Assembly: GCA_034359265.1 (NCBI GenBank)
Contig: CP136896.1
Coordinates: 17,701,501-17,765,500, forward strand
Source: Canna indica
Taxonomy: Eukaryota > Streptophyta > Magnoliopsida > Zingiberales > Cannaceae
Reading direction: 5' to 3'
Length of the DNA stretch: 64,000 nucleotides
Shown here: positions 21,711 through 32,560 of the stretch, in pieces
Position numbering within the stretch: the stretch's first letter is position 1
Layout of the letters: every line of letters begins with the position of its first letter
Program-made: the position numbers and the translations under genes
The notes under the pieces: generated by a model
The model's database searches: none
Seen by the model: the letters and a program-made list of their open reading frames with translations, nothing else
Told to the model about the DNA's origin: nothing

Positions 21711-21800
21711 TCTACACTTTAGACTCGCGCGGAATCGTCCACTTTGGACTCGCGCCGGAATAGTCCACTTTGGACTTGCGCGGAATCGTCCACTTTAGAA
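21711..21800. repeat. 26-bp tandem repeats, CACTA-3 leader
   Basis: About three units of GGAATCGTCCACTTTGGACT plus CGCGC. These are the complement of the CACTA-2 array at 7776-7900. Confidence 0.8.
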
Positions 21801-21979
21801 AATAATCATAACGAGTTGATACGTTTCACGTACACATCGACGACTCATGTTTTAATTTTGCAAAACCTTATATTTGTTCGGGGGTTGTATGTTCGTGTAA
21901 ACAAAGTAAATGATCATTTATACGATATACAACCATTGAATTATCCCTAATTGGATAGTTTGGGAACTTAGTTACTTAT

Positions 21980-22146
21980 ATTGCACTTAGTTTATTTCCT
22001 TTAGTCATTATTCATTTTTAAATTTTGGCTTGTATCTACCTTGTTCTCCGATATGCGCCTAGATGATATGCGTATTCGGAGAACTGTAGGAAGATGCTGC
22101 CAAAATTAAGGATGAAGTTAGTGACTAAAAGAAACATTAAGTGCAA
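21980..22146. repeat. Long hairpin before TNPD start, CACTA-3
   Basis: Arms at 21980-22057 and 22071-22146 are inverted complements with scattered mismatches. They start TTGCACTTAG and end CTAAGTGCAA-like, with TTGTTCTCCGATATGCG facing CGTATTCGGAGAAC near the loop. It is homologous to the CACTA-2 hairpin and lies about 90 bp before the ATG at 22235. Confidence 0.75.
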
Positions 22147-22234
22147 TATAAATAACATATATAAATCCCGAATGGAATATGACCATCCCACCTAAGACAT
22201 TAACCTAAACATATTGCCAACTTTTTGATAGAAC

Positions 22235-23951
22235 ATGTCGGGCGATCGAAGTTGGATGTACCGACGAATTCATCGTTGAACTATAATAGACAAATTTCGA
22301 GTAGGCGTAATTTCTTAAATTTAGCCTACTCAAATAAAAAATTCCTTAGTGGTGATAAAATTCGATGTCCACCTTAGGCATTCCTCGCAGGACTATCCCC
22401 CGACGATTACCACCTGCCACCCCTGTATCCACCGACCCATCGCCTTCGACCACCATCCCCCCACCTTCGGCCAACATCCCCCACCTGATCCGTCCACCAT
22501 TCCCCTAGTTGATCTGGCCACCGACTACGAGACGTAGGCCATGAGGGCCTAACAGAATTCTCCCTCCACTAGTCGAGGGAGAGTCGTGCAGATCGGTTAG
22601 TGTGCGCGGTACAAGGTAAGTAGATGCATCAATTATCCCCTTATAATTGATCTATAATTCAATATATCATAATATAGAATTGTACTATATTTGGTACAGG
22701 TTTGAGCAGGAGATGTCCCACACACGATAGCGGGGACGATCCGAAAGTTTATGCACGGGGCATGGCTTACATGGTCTCACGTGCCCTGTGAGCATATGCA
22801 TTTACTATGGCGGGAGTTCTCGGTAAGTATATTTTATTTTAATGTTATTGTTAAATATCGACCGATAATAATAAATTTATTTTTTTGCAAGCTTATTATA
22901 CATGGTCGAAGGACCATACTCCTTTTATAGAGAGTGCGTGGGAGCGTGTTGCCCGCGCTCGCTACAACGGGCTGCTTCAGCAGGCCCATAAGATCGTGAT
23001 GATACAGCTGGGGGCCACATAGATTGGGCAGACTCGGGGACACACCCCCAAATGAATTCCTAGACTTGTGTGGGACCAGATTTTTGACCAATGGGATACA
23101 CCTGAGTGGCAGGAGGTCTCTCGGACAACGTCAATAAATTGCATGTCCGGGGGTGGGACGGCACGGGGGATCGCCACACTAGTGGCTCCGTGTTTTTTGC
23201 AGTGCATGAACATCGTATGGTATGTATAATTTCCTTACTTTTAATTAAAATATTATATATTATGTATAATGATACTAATGTAAGACGCGAGTCGCGAAGA
23301 ATGGCACCGTCCAACGCCCCTCGCTGATGCAGGTGTTTGAGCGCACTCACCGTCGGTGACGAGGAGTGGGGGACTACGTTAATAGTAGGGCCTCGATTAA
23401 CATGGTAAGTATTTATGTCTATTTGATTTACGTAATTTTTATTTATAGTTTATATATATGTATTATTTAAAATATAAACGCGTGTAGGAGACCTACGCAA
23501 GGACCGTGATCGAGCGTGAAGGCATGCCGGAGGAGTTTGACGAAGGTGCATGGGTCGAGGCCGCAGGTGGCTAGGAGCACGGTTGTGTTTATGGCTTTGT
23601 AGATAGTGGCCATGCACGCGCCGTGTTAGGGCCACTTGGGGCACCGATCTGTCCTGTTGTGGGTGAGCGACCCTCGATATTGTGGATGCAGGACCAGAGC
23701 TGGATAGAGGCCTTGGAGTCCGAGCTAAAACAGCAAAGAGCGACGATAGAAAAGTAGAGAAAATCGATGGAGGAGCAGAGACACATGAATGACGAGTTGA
23801 GACAAACGATGCAGAATATGTAGGCCCTCCTCACTCAGATTGCATCTCACTTGGGCCTTCTACCGATGATGTCGCAGTCGTTGTCCTCCTTGACCCAATC
23901 GACACTCTTGACTCAATCGTTGTGGACTCCATCGGCTCCACCGCAGTCGTG
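22235..23951 (+). pseudogene. CACTA-3 transposase genes, broken
   Basis: ATG at 22235 encodes MSGDRSWMYRRIHR and then TGA; the same start (MSGDRSW) opens the CACTA-2 transposase. The rest of the TNPD gene is deleted. Exon-like pieces follow at 22690-22820 (FEQEMSHTR, WLTWSHVPCEHMHLLWREF) and 22895-23080. The last gene block, 23487-23951, reads GRVYGFVDSGHARAVLGPLG then a Gln/Glu-rich coiled-coil-like stretch (ALESELKQQRATIEK) and ends near ALLTQIASHLG and a Ser/Thr-rich tail. This matches the CACTA-2 protein at 5979-5548. Stops occur, for example before the RVYG block. Confidence 0.7.
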
Positions 23952-24438
23952 AGATTTTGGTTTATTGTATTTTGATTATATTTTGATTCTTGTTAGCCTC
24001 CGTTTGAGGCTTAGATATATACTTGATAGATATTTATATTTTACATTTCATATTTTGATACTTGTTTCCATCTGGTTTGAGGCTTATAGTTGTTTATATA
24101 CTTATAGTTCTATATATATGATATTTTGATACTTGTTTGCCTCCGGTTTGAGGCTTAGATTGATGATATTTAAGTAAAACTTGTATGGTTGGTTGAAAAT
24201 ATATGTGTATGAGGTTTTGTGGTTACAATCTATGATTGAAAATGTATAGACATAATCTGTGATTAATGATATCATTGTATATAAAGGAATTTTCAAAATT
24301 TTAATTTTTTTCAGTTACAGGATATAACTTCAACCATGGCTTATCCATGTCCGCCTGTCACTATCTCGTGGCTCAAAGCGTATTGTAGATGACCGATGGC
24401 CTGGGCAGCACCAAACATCACGGTTGCTAATAATATCA

Positions 24439-25521
24439 CACTACTAGAATATTAGCTATCATCCACGGGGCTCACCGATGGCCGCTTGGGCCATCAGAAC
24501 CATTCACGGCTTTCTGACGACCGAACGCGCCGTGGATGATGTAACCCAATCAGCCCTGGCTCTTATACGGCCGCCCAACGCCGTCGCTCATAGGTGATGT
24601 TGCGCACGGGGTGAAAAATGAAATAACCTAGTAGCGACGGATTAGCGGGGGCCAAAGAGCCGTCCGTGATATAAGTAAGTAATTAGCCACGGCCAGAAGC
24701 GATCGTCGCTTATTAATTAATGACGCGAACGCGGCACGAAAATAAAAAACACAGTTTACCAACGCCCAAGGGGCTGTCGGTGAAAAATCTTTTTATTTGC
24801 ATTTGCGCTTGACCCTTCCTCTTTCCCCCACTGTCTTCGATCTCCACCGATCGTCACCGTTGTCTTTTTTGCCGATTTGTACCGACGATCGTCGCCGTCG
24901 AGACGCTGCCCTCGCCGTCGCCGCCTGCTCCCTCGCCCTCGTCGTGCCGCCCTCCCTCTCCCCCTCTCCCTCTCCCGCACCGCCGTTGGCCAGCCTATTC
25001 CCTCGCCGTCGCTGCCGATCCCTCTCCCCTCTCCGCCGCCACCAAGTGAGTTCGATTCCCTCTCCCCTCTCCGGGCCGGCACCGGCCAATATTTTTTATT
25101 TTTTTAATTAGTATTTAATTAGGTTTATTTACTGTTAATTAGTGTTAATTACTATAATTAGTTAATGTTAGGGTTAATTTTAGATTTAATTAGTAAATTA
25201 CTATTATTTTTTTTAATTAGATTAATTAGTTTTTAATTATATTTAATTACTGTTAGGGTAATCACCGATGGCTCACAGCCGCGGCTGATGTGTTTCAATC
25301 CGCGACAACCGAAGAGGGTCATCACTGATGTGTTTATGTCAGCGATAGCCGCGCACGTTGTCGCTGATGATTACTTGTGACGACAGAGATCGGTTGTCAA
25401 AATTTATCTGAGACACACACATATGACAGCTTTTTGTCACGGCTCTCGCCGTCCGTAATAATTTTCACCGACGGTTCAGCCACGGTCTTCGCCGTCGGTG
25501 ACAATGACAATTCTAATAGTG
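24439..25521. mobile_element. Small non-autonomous CACTA with GC-rich cargo
   Basis: The left end is CACTACTAGAATATTAG at 24439 and the right end, read inward from 25521, is CACTATTAGAATTGTCA. Flanks are TCA (24436-24438) and TCG (25522-25524), a 3-bp TSD with one transition. Subterminal motifs of the type CACCGACGG/ATCACCGATGGC recur at both ends. The interior (about 24800-25090) is a GC-rich Ser/Arg/Pro-coding patch followed by a splice-donor-like CACCAAGTGAGT, resembling a captured 5' gene end. No transposase is encoded. Confidence 0.8.
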
Positions 25522-25524
25522 TCG

Positions 25525-26371
25525 ATCGCCGGTGCTTAGAGCAGTGAGAAGAAATCGGCCGTCCACCAACTTGCGATGCTTCCACAGGCAACAATGATCA
25601 GGGTGGACGTTGAAGCGACGTCCCACAATACCAGCGACGTCCAAGTCAGGGTGCATCTGACCATGAATGGAGACGATCACGCAGCGTTGAGCTAGGTAAG
25701 CCGCAAGGCAGTGGAGGAGCCGCTCCAAACGAAGACACCGACATCGGTGAAGTGTTTGAGCCCTCAGAGGAAGGTGAAGGAAGGCGAGCGTGGAGAAGCC
25801 ATACCCAACATGCTCGGAACCACAGGATGTGAAGCAGAAGAACCAAAAGTCTGTGCAACTGCAGGAGAAGATGAAGACACCATAGATACTTTGTGGCTGT
25901 AATAAAGGCACTAGCGACTGATATGGCCTCGTCGATGACAAAAGAAGCAGGTAGTAGGCAAAGTACATCTCGAGGCGATGTGACCAATTCCGCAGCAGCG
26001 AAAGCAGCGACCACGACGTCGGAGCGAGGCCAGCTCATCAGCGCAGGAGATAGAGAGGACAAGATGGAGGAAGGCTGCAGCTTCTGAGGTGTAGAAGCAG
26101 GTGATGCCAGACGACCAATATGTACAACGTCCGGAAAAGAAAGTCCTGAGCCATTCCAACGAGTGGAGGAAGGCTTGGGGACATCCGCAAAGTGAACCTG
26201 GCGCAGAAGTACGCCGACATCGCACTACCATCCAACCTTGCTCAGACTCGACTCAAGCGGGAAGACCAAAAGATGACGATGGATCGCCCGGGTTGGGAGA
26301 AGGAAGAGAGGGGTTTTCAGGCGAGGGAGATGGTGGGGAAGGCAGGTGAACAGGAGATGAGGAGGGGAGGT
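25525..26371 (-). pseudogene. LINE-2 ORF1, CCHC zinc-knuckle part
   Basis: Minus-strand reading 26231-25911 ends LASLRRRGRCFRCCGIGHIA then SRCTLPTTCFFCHRRGHISR. That gives two CCHC knuckles: C-x2-C-x4-H-x4-C followed by a second C-x2-C-x4-H. Tandem knuckles of this kind close the nucleic-acid-binding region of plant LINE ORF1 proteins. Overlapping frames are Ser/Leu/Arg-rich and not informative. The left edge is the small CACTA and the right edge the TSD of copia-1; the sequence joins 31684-31744, which holds the likely start codon. Stops are present in every frame across the join. Confidence 0.65.
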
Positions 26372-26762
26372 TGAAGAGACTTATGCAGGGATCAAATGTG
26401 AAGTGAAGAGCAAAGCAGATTCAAACTTTTATTCCAAATCTTCCATCAAGAAGATGGAAGCTCAAGCAAGAGTCTCACAGGAGAAACAGGGAGAAAATTA
26501 CAGAGTATGAAAGAAAGGAAAAATTACATCAGAATCCCGAGTATTTTTATATCTTGGCTCAGCTAAACATCAACAATGACTAAAATGCCCTGGTACTTTC
26601 ACTTATTTGCTGAAATGTAAAACTATTTGAATACAAATTATTTTCGACTGTACATGGTTCAACTTGAAAAGTAATAAAAAATGAAACAAAGCTGAAGTGT
26701 TGTTGTAAGCATTGCTGCAACTTATTGTTCTGTGTTTGATGTTGCTGTAACCTTCTCAACAG
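26372..26762 (-). repeat. Copia-1 3' LTR
   Basis: 391-bp terminal repeat next to the polypurine tract. It differs from the other copy by a few substitutions and small indels, for example the AATTTG insertion in the 5' copy near 31446. Confidence 0.95.
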
Positions 26763-28862
26763 TCCCCCCTCAAGTTGGGATTGGAGAAAGGATTCTCTAA
26801 CCCCAACTTGGAAAGTATTTGGTAATGTGATTGACTTGGCAAAGCTTTGGTCAAAATATCAGCAGGCTGTTTTTTTCCAGGAATGTATGTAGGACTCACT
26901 AATCCCTGTAGAAATTTTTCTCTAACAAAATAACAATCAACTTCTAAGTGCTTTGTTCTATCGTGAAATACTGGATTAGCACTTATGTGCAAAGCACTTT
27001 GATTGTCGCAGTGTAATGGCATAGGTAAACTGCATTTGATCCCCATCTCATTAACTAAATTGATCATCCAAATAAGCTCTGATGTAGCACTTGACATAGA
27101 CCTTAACTCACTCTCAGCACTAGACTTGCTGACAGTGAGCTATTTTTTGCATTTCCAATTTATTAGAGAGCTGCCCAGCTTCACAATGTATCCTGTGATT
27201 GATTTTCTGGACATGGCACAACTGCCCCAATCAGCATCACAGTAGCCTGTTATTGAAAGATTGGATTCTGCGGAGTAAAATAACCCCAAACCTGGAGCAT
27301 TTTTTAGATATTTCGGTATTCTGAATGCTGCCTTAAGATGTGATTGTTTTGAATTCTGCACAAATTGGCTGAGTGTATGCACACTATAAGTAATATCGGG
27401 TCTGGTTATAGTTGCATACAATAGCTTTCCTATGAGCCTTTGATATTGATGTTTGTCTTCCACAATTTGATCATCATCAGTGACCTCATTGTTGAACTTG
27501 CTATTGAACTGCATAGGAGTATCTTTGGGTTTACAATCCCTCATGTTCATCTCAGTGAGAATGTCAAGTATGTACTTTCTTTGGCTGATATGTATTCCCC
27601 TTTTGGTTCTTTGAACTTAATTCCAAGCCAAGGAAGTATGTGAGGTTCCCCAAATCTCTGATTTTAAACTCACCATTTAGATGTCTTTTTAAAGCATCTA
27701 TTCCCTCAATATCACTTCCTGTTAAGATGATATCATCTACATAAACCAGGATTATTGCTCTTTTATTTCCATTTTCTTTCACAAACATGCATGTATCAGA
27801 TGTACATTGCTTGTATCCTTGTGAGATTATGCAAGCTGACAGCTTGGCAAACCATTGCCTGCCAGCTTGCTTAAGTCCATAGATTGACTTAATGAGCTTA
27901 CATACTCTTTGATCACTAGGATCCCCATAGCCTGGTGGCTTAACCATATAAACATTTTCATTCAAGTCACCATGCAGATATGCATTACTGACATCTAATT
28001 GATGCAAAGGCCATTCGGATGCTGCAGCTACTGCTAATAATGTTCTAACAATAGCCATTTTAGATACGGGTGCAAAAGTTTTTGAATAATCTTCCCCCTC
28101 TATTTGTGTGAACCCTTTAGCAACTAGCCTTGACTTGTACTTTTCTATACTGCCATCAGGTCTGAATTTGGTCTTATAGACCCACTTACAACCTATAGCT
28201 TTCTTGCCGGGAGGTAAATTACACAACTCCCAAGTGTTATTCTCCTCCAATGCTTCCAACTCATATTGCATGGACTTCACCCAAACAGGATTTAGAATTG
28301 CACTACTGTAGGTTTCAGGATCAACTTGTGAGTCAATGTATGCTAAGAAGGTTCTATGAGGAGTGGGAATTTGAGAAAAACTCACATAGTTTGACATTGG
28401 GTAAGGTGTGGTTTTGCAAGTCCTGGGTTCCTTGGTAGGATAAGACATATTACACTGATAATCTTGGAGTTTAATAGGTTTTTTGTGGATTCTTTGACTT
28501 CTTCTGAGAAGTGTAGGTGTAGGTTGAAGTATAGGTGAGAACTCAGCATGTGTTATTGGGTTTTCATTGTCACTATGCATGTTTACTTCTTCCTGACTAT
28601 TCACATTCTCTTTTTCATTCTCAGTGGATGAATGTACCAATGAGTTAGGACTTTTGGAAAGAATGAAGTCAGATGTTTCTTCACAGTCATATATGGACTT
28701 TTCAAATGTGGGAAGAGGAAAAATTGTCTTTTGGGGTTCTTGATTGTTGAATGGGAATACATTCTCAACAAATTGAACATCCCTTGAAACAGAAATTGAG
28801 TGTGTGTTAAGATTATAGGTTTTATACCCCTTTTTCCATAAGGGTACCCTATGAAAACACAT
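26763..28862 (-). pseudogene. Copia-1 reverse transcriptase and RNase H
   Basis: The RT block 28862-27564 (about 430 residues) contains NTWELCNLPPGKKAIGCKWV, RLVAKGFTQ, HQLDVSNAYLHGDL, SIYGLKQAGRQWF and the catalytic YVDDIILTG. A frameshift follows FLGLELS. RNase H continues at 27550-27140 (TRPDITYSVHTLSQF, GYCDADWGS, SITGYIVKLG) and, after a stop or shift, at 27097-26763 (SSATSELIW, HCDNQSALHISANPVFHDRT, ADILTKALP). This is the enzyme pair that copies element RNA into DNA. RT is full length, while RNase H is broken in two. Confidence 0.93.
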
Positions 28863-30345
28863 TCCTCAGCTCTAGGATCAAATTTGGTCCTTCCCTGTTT
28901 AAGAGTATTGATATAACAAAGGCTTCCAAAAGCTTTAAGATGATTCAATGGAGGTGGTTTTTGAAACAACATCTCATAAGGAGACTTGTTGTCAATAACA
29001 GGACTTGGTGTCCTATTTATCAAGTAGGTGGCTGTTTGGATGCAGTCACCCCAGAATTTTATGGGTATTTGAGAATGAAACTTCAAGCTTCTTGCCACCT
29101 CAAGAAGGTGCCTGTGTTTTCTTTCAACCACTGCATTTTGCTGTGGGGTTTCAACACAGGTGCTTTGGTGAGCAATTCCATGTTTTGTCAAGAAGTTTTT
29201 CAAAGTGGAGTTGAAGAATTCAGTTCCATTGTCAGTTCTGATAATTTTGACTGTTTTGGAGAACTGATTTTGTACAAGTTGAATGAAACTGATCAAGAGT
29301 TCAGGAACTTGGATTTTTGAAGCAAAGAGATAAGTCCAACAACATCTGGTATAATCATCCACTAAGGTGAGAAAGTAGGATTTCCATCATAGGTTTTTTC
29401 TCTATGGGGACCCCAAACATCACAATGTAGCAACTCAAATGAACTCAAAGTTTTATTTTCATTAAGCTGAAAAGGAAGTCTACATTGCTTTGCTAATGGA
29501 CACACATTGCAAAAAACATCTGAAACTTTATCTAGCTCAGGTATGTACCTTGACAACAATTTCATTCGACTTAAAGACATATGGCCTAAAAGTAAATGCC
29601 AAAGAACAAAAGGATCAAGCTTAACAGACATAGCTTGTGGTTGAGAGGACTTATTTGCGGCAGGTGAAACTCCATCTATCAAGTATAATCCATCCTTCTC
29701 TCTATCATTCCCCAGGACTTTCTTCGAGGTAAGGTCCTGAATAAAAAAATTATTGGGATTAAAGGTAATTGAGCAATTAAGTTCCTTTGTCAACTTGCTC
29801 ACTGAAATTAGGTTAAAGTTAAATGAAGGTATGGATAATGTGTTGGCCAAGTGGAGATTTTTGTTGACATATGCATTTCCTATGTGAGAAACTTGTATGG
29901 ATGCTCCATTAGGTAATGACACTTTGCTATTGTGACCTGGTTTAATGGCATTTTCAAGCACAATGTGTCTAGAGGATATATGGTCAGTAGCTCCACTATC
30001 AAGTATCCATGCTTTAGGTGAAGTACATGAAACTGAGCTAGATGCATTACCTGCCATGTTGACCTTATGATGAGAGGGTAATTTATCCTTCACCATATTG
30101 AGCAACCTGTTGAGTTGTTCCTCTGTAAGTCCTGCCAAAGCATCATCTGTCCTTGGTTGATTCTCATTGCTGATATAGTTTTCAGACTTATTTTCCTGGT
30201 TTGATGCCTGCACACTATTTGCTACAGTTGATTGTTCACCCAATTTTTGTTTGCCTTTGTAGTTTGTACCATTTGTGACCTGGTGGATAGCCAACCAGCC
30301 TATAGCAATTCTCCTTAGTGTGTCCTGGTCTTGAACAAAATTCAC
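28601..30345 (-). pseudogene. Copia-1 protease and integrase
   Basis: Block 30345-29362 holds the protease site AWILDSGATDH and the integrase N-terminal zinc region (LWHLLLGHMSLSRMK, then CNVCPLAKQ and ELLHCDVWGPH). Block 29362-28601 carries the integrase core: MDDYTRCCWTYLF, IIRTDNGTEFFN, TPQQNAVVERKHRHLLE, so Asp, Asp and Glu are visible. The two blocks are joined by a frameshift near 29362. The C-terminal region continues in the frame of the RT block. Confidence 0.9.
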
Positions 30346-31216
30346 AGTACTTTCCTTGATATGAATTGTTCTTTGACTTGTTGAATTTGGTGTTGAAACC
30401 TTGATTCTGATATGAACCTATGTTACCACCTTGATTCTGATACGTGCTTGCTAATGCAATGCTCTCAACACTGGACTTTGAATTCACACCCATGTGTCTT
30501 TGAGCTTCTTCCTGCTCCATCATGGCATAAGCCTGGGCAATAGTGGGTAATGGCTTCATGAGTAAGATTTGCCCTCTAACTGTAACATACATTTCATTCA
30601 AACCCATTAGAAATTGCCTCAATTTCTCTTGTTCCATGTTTTCCTTTCCATTTTTGCAGTTGCACATAGAACCAAATCCAAGAACACTCAATTCGTCCCA
30701 TAATCCTTTTAACTTGGTGTAGTAGGAAGCTACAGTCAAGTTGTCTTGCCTTGTATTGCTAATTTGTACTTTGATCTCAAAAATTCTGGGCTCGCTGCTC
30801 TGCCCAAATCTTCCTTCCAGATCAACCCACATGTCATGAGTTGTTTCCGAATACATAATACTGGAATTCAACTCTGGAGAAACTGATTGTAAGATCCATG
30901 ATCTTACCATATCATTACATCTTCACCACAGTTTAAACTGAGCTGTGTTCTCACTAGGGATTTCAATAGAACCATCAATGAACCATAGTTTATTTTTTGC
31001 TGACAATGAAATCCACATAGACTGTTTCCCGGGCAAATAATTGCTATGTCCAGATAATTGTATGGTGACAAGAACCATACCTGGATGATCATTTCCCTGA
31101 AGAACAAACTGATTGTCTTCATCTTCTACGAATTCAGAGGATGATCCACTTTCTTGACTGTTCTGCAATGACCCAGCTGTAGATCGACTCGCAGCAGATC
31201 TCCTGTTCCTCGCCAT
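30236..31216 (-). pseudogene. Copia-1 gag
   Basis: It starts MARNRRSAASRS at 31216, about 70 bp inside the 5' LTR. The capsid region reads VTIQLSGHSNYLPGKQSMW and continues, after a frameshift near 30915, as SWILQSVSPELNSSIMY and MWVDLEGRFGQS. A zinc knuckle CEFCSRPGHTKENC (C-x2-C-x4-H-x4-C) lies near 30340. Gag forms the particle that packages the element RNA. Copia-3 has a closely similar gag start. Confidence 0.88.
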
Positions 31217-31287
31217 TTTGATCAGCGGAGCAGTGAGTTGCGATGATCAGATCTAACAATTTGATCGGATGATCCGCTCTGATACCA

Positions 31288-31683
31288 TGAAGAGACTTAT
31301 GCAGGGATCAAATGTGAAGTGAAGAGCAAAGCAGATTCAAACTTTTGTTCCAAATCTTCCATCAAGAAGATGGAAGCTCAAGCAAGAGTCTCACAGGAGA
31401 AACGGGGAGAAAATTACAGAGTATGAAAGAAAGGAAAAATTACATCAAATTTGAAATCCCGAGCCTTTTTATATCTTGGCTCAGGTAAACATCAACAATG
31501 ACTAAAATGCCCTGGTACTTTCACTTATTTGCTAAAATGTAAAACTATTTGAATACAAATTATTTTCGACTGTACATGGTTCAACTTGAAAAGTAATAAA
31601 AAATGAAACAAAGCTGAAGTTTTGCTGTAAGCATTGCTGCAACTTATTGTTCTGTGTTTGATGTTGCTGTAACCTTCTCAACA
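31288..31683 (-). repeat. Copia-1 5' LTR
   Basis: 396-bp terminal repeat followed on the minus strand by the primer site at 31276-31287. The GAGGT target duplication lies at 31684-31688. Confidence 0.95.
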
Positions 31684-31880
31684 GAGGTGGACGAGTGGAG
31701 GCGACACGGGAAGGGGGAGGAAGGGAGGCAAGGTAAGAAGCCATCTTTTCATCTGCTAGTCAAGAAACTGAACTATATATGTTAGTAAACATTCAGTATG
31801 AAAAACATAGTAATCAAACCCTAATTACTACTTAGGTCAAATTTGCTCTCCTCTCTCGTGATCTATTTATGTTATACTGG
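31684..31880 (-). other. LINE-2 5' leader and ORF1 start
   Basis: Minus-strand ATG at 31744 begins MASYLASLPPPSRVASTRPP, which before the copia-1 insertion ran into 26371. Upstream (31745-31880) is non-coding and contains the GA-rich ACGAGAGAGGAGAG expected of a LINE 5' UTR, ending at the 18-bp target duplication. Confidence 0.6.
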
Positions 31881-31898
31881 CATCTGGCAACACCTATG

Positions 31899-31966
31899 CT
31901 GGTGAAGATAATCTTGCAATTTTCTCTTAAATTCTTAGAAGACTGTCCGTGTCCGTCCTAGCACAA
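31899..31966. other. Short host segment between LINE-2 and the large CACTA
   Basis: 68 bp with no motif I can name. If the SPC24-like gene extended this way it would be intron. Confidence 0.3.
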
Positions 31967-32024
31967 CACTACAGCAAAAGCAAGGATTAAGGGTGAAATA
32001 TAATCGGCGACCTTAACAAGCGCC

Positions 32025-32093
32025 GGTTATTAATCTAATTAAACAGCGCTTGTTATTAATCTAATTAAACAATGTTTAATTAGATTAATAACC
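32025..32093. repeat. 20-bp perfect inverted repeat near left CACTA end
   Basis: GGTTATTAATCTAATTAAAC at 32025-32044 is the exact complement of 32074-32093. A second direct copy (18 bp) at 32053-32070 forms a stem with a 3-bp loop. It lies among the subterminal GCGCC motifs. Confidence 0.85.
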
Positions 32094-32139
32094 GACGCCA
32101 GTCAAGGGCGCTGAGTATTCTTTTGATTTTGTTTTTTTT

Positions 32140-32560
32140 TTGTTTTCGCTACTTCATGTACCGTTTCCTCGCTCATCGCCTTCTCACCGTGCTTTTCCGG
32201 ATCCTTTCCTGACACCTGCCATCTCGCTTCGGCACCTGCACGCTACCTCCAAAAACCCCGTACCTGATCTTCTCCTTCTCACCCCGCACCTGATCGCTTC
32301 CTTCTCACCCCCACCTAATCGCCTCCTCCAAAATCCCTAAAACCCCATGCTCAACTCCAGAACCTGCTTCCGCACCTACTAATCCCCGCTGCTCCCGCAC
32401 CTACTCATCTCCGCTGCTTTCGCACCTGCTCATCTCTCCGCACCTACTCCCCACCACTCCCGCACTTGCTCCCTGCTGCTTCGAAGAGCTGCTCATGATC
32501 CTCTGCATCCAATCTCGATCCCCGCTGCTCCCCTTTGCCGCAGGTGATTCCATTTATTCC
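32140..32560 (+). other. C-rich 5'-UTR-like block with degenerate repeats
   Basis: C/T-rich sequence with repeated CGCACCTACTC and CCGCTGCT words, ending at a donor-like CCGCAGGTGATT near 32541. It looks like a captured 5' leader followed by an intron. The Pro/Ser-rich open frame at 32140-32340 does not match any protein I know. Confidence 0.4.

Larger units (their letters stand above)
21240..24435 (+). mobile_element. CACTA-3 (En/Spm), degraded, inserted in LINE-2
   Basis: The gene order on the plus strand matches CACTA-2: an AT-rich minisatellite, 26-bp repeats, a hairpin, the transposase ATG at 22235, then a Transposase_24-like block at 23487-23951. The right edge reads CTAATAATA at 24427-24435, a possible decayed CTAATAGTG terminus, followed directly by TCA and the small CACTA. 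The left terminus was not located; 21240 is where LINE-2 ORF1 similarity fades. Two related GC-rich blocks (21300-21375 and 21635-21705, core GGCGTGTAGACGC) lie in the left part. Confidence 0.65.
26372..31683 (-). mobile_element. Copia-1, complete with LTRs and TSD GAGGT
   Basis: LTRs of 391 bp (26372-26762) and 396 bp (31288-31683) are nearly identical and have TG...CA ends on the minus strand (TGTTGAGAAGG ... CTCTTCA). GAGGT precedes 26372 and follows 31683, a perfect 5-bp duplication. The primer site TGGTATCAGAGC (initiator Met tRNA) lies at 31276-31287 and the polypurine tract CTTGAGGGGGGAC at 26763-26775. The order gag, protease, integrase, RT, RNase H is that of Ty1/copia. Frameshifts in gag and pol make it inactive, but the similar LTRs suggest a relatively young insertion. 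Confidence 0.95.
16649..31880 (-). mobile_element. LINE-2 (L1-type), near full length, nested into by three or more elements
   Basis: The minus-strand 3' end is a short A-run (T-run at 16649-16654) next to CATATGGCAACACCTATG at 16631-16648. The 5' end meets CATCTGGCAACACCTATG at 31881-31898. The 18-bp flanks match at 17 positions, the signature of one LINE insertion spanning about 15.2 kb. Its own parts are 16649-21240, 25525-26371 and 31684-31880. Inserted later are CACTA-3 (about 21240-24435), the small CACTA (24439-25521) and copia-1 (26372-31683). It landed next to the SPC24-like exon. Confidence 0.85.

Noticed and set aside
24756..25111. Several 75-108 residue Arg/Gly/Ser/Pro-rich frames on both strands
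   Set aside because: GC-rich composition opens all frames at once. It is better read as captured leader sequence in a small CACTA than as a gene.
32140..32340. Pro/Leu-rich ORF near the left end of the large CACTA
   Set aside because: It comes from degenerate C-rich repeats, has no known domain and ends before a donor-like site. Probably untranslated leader.
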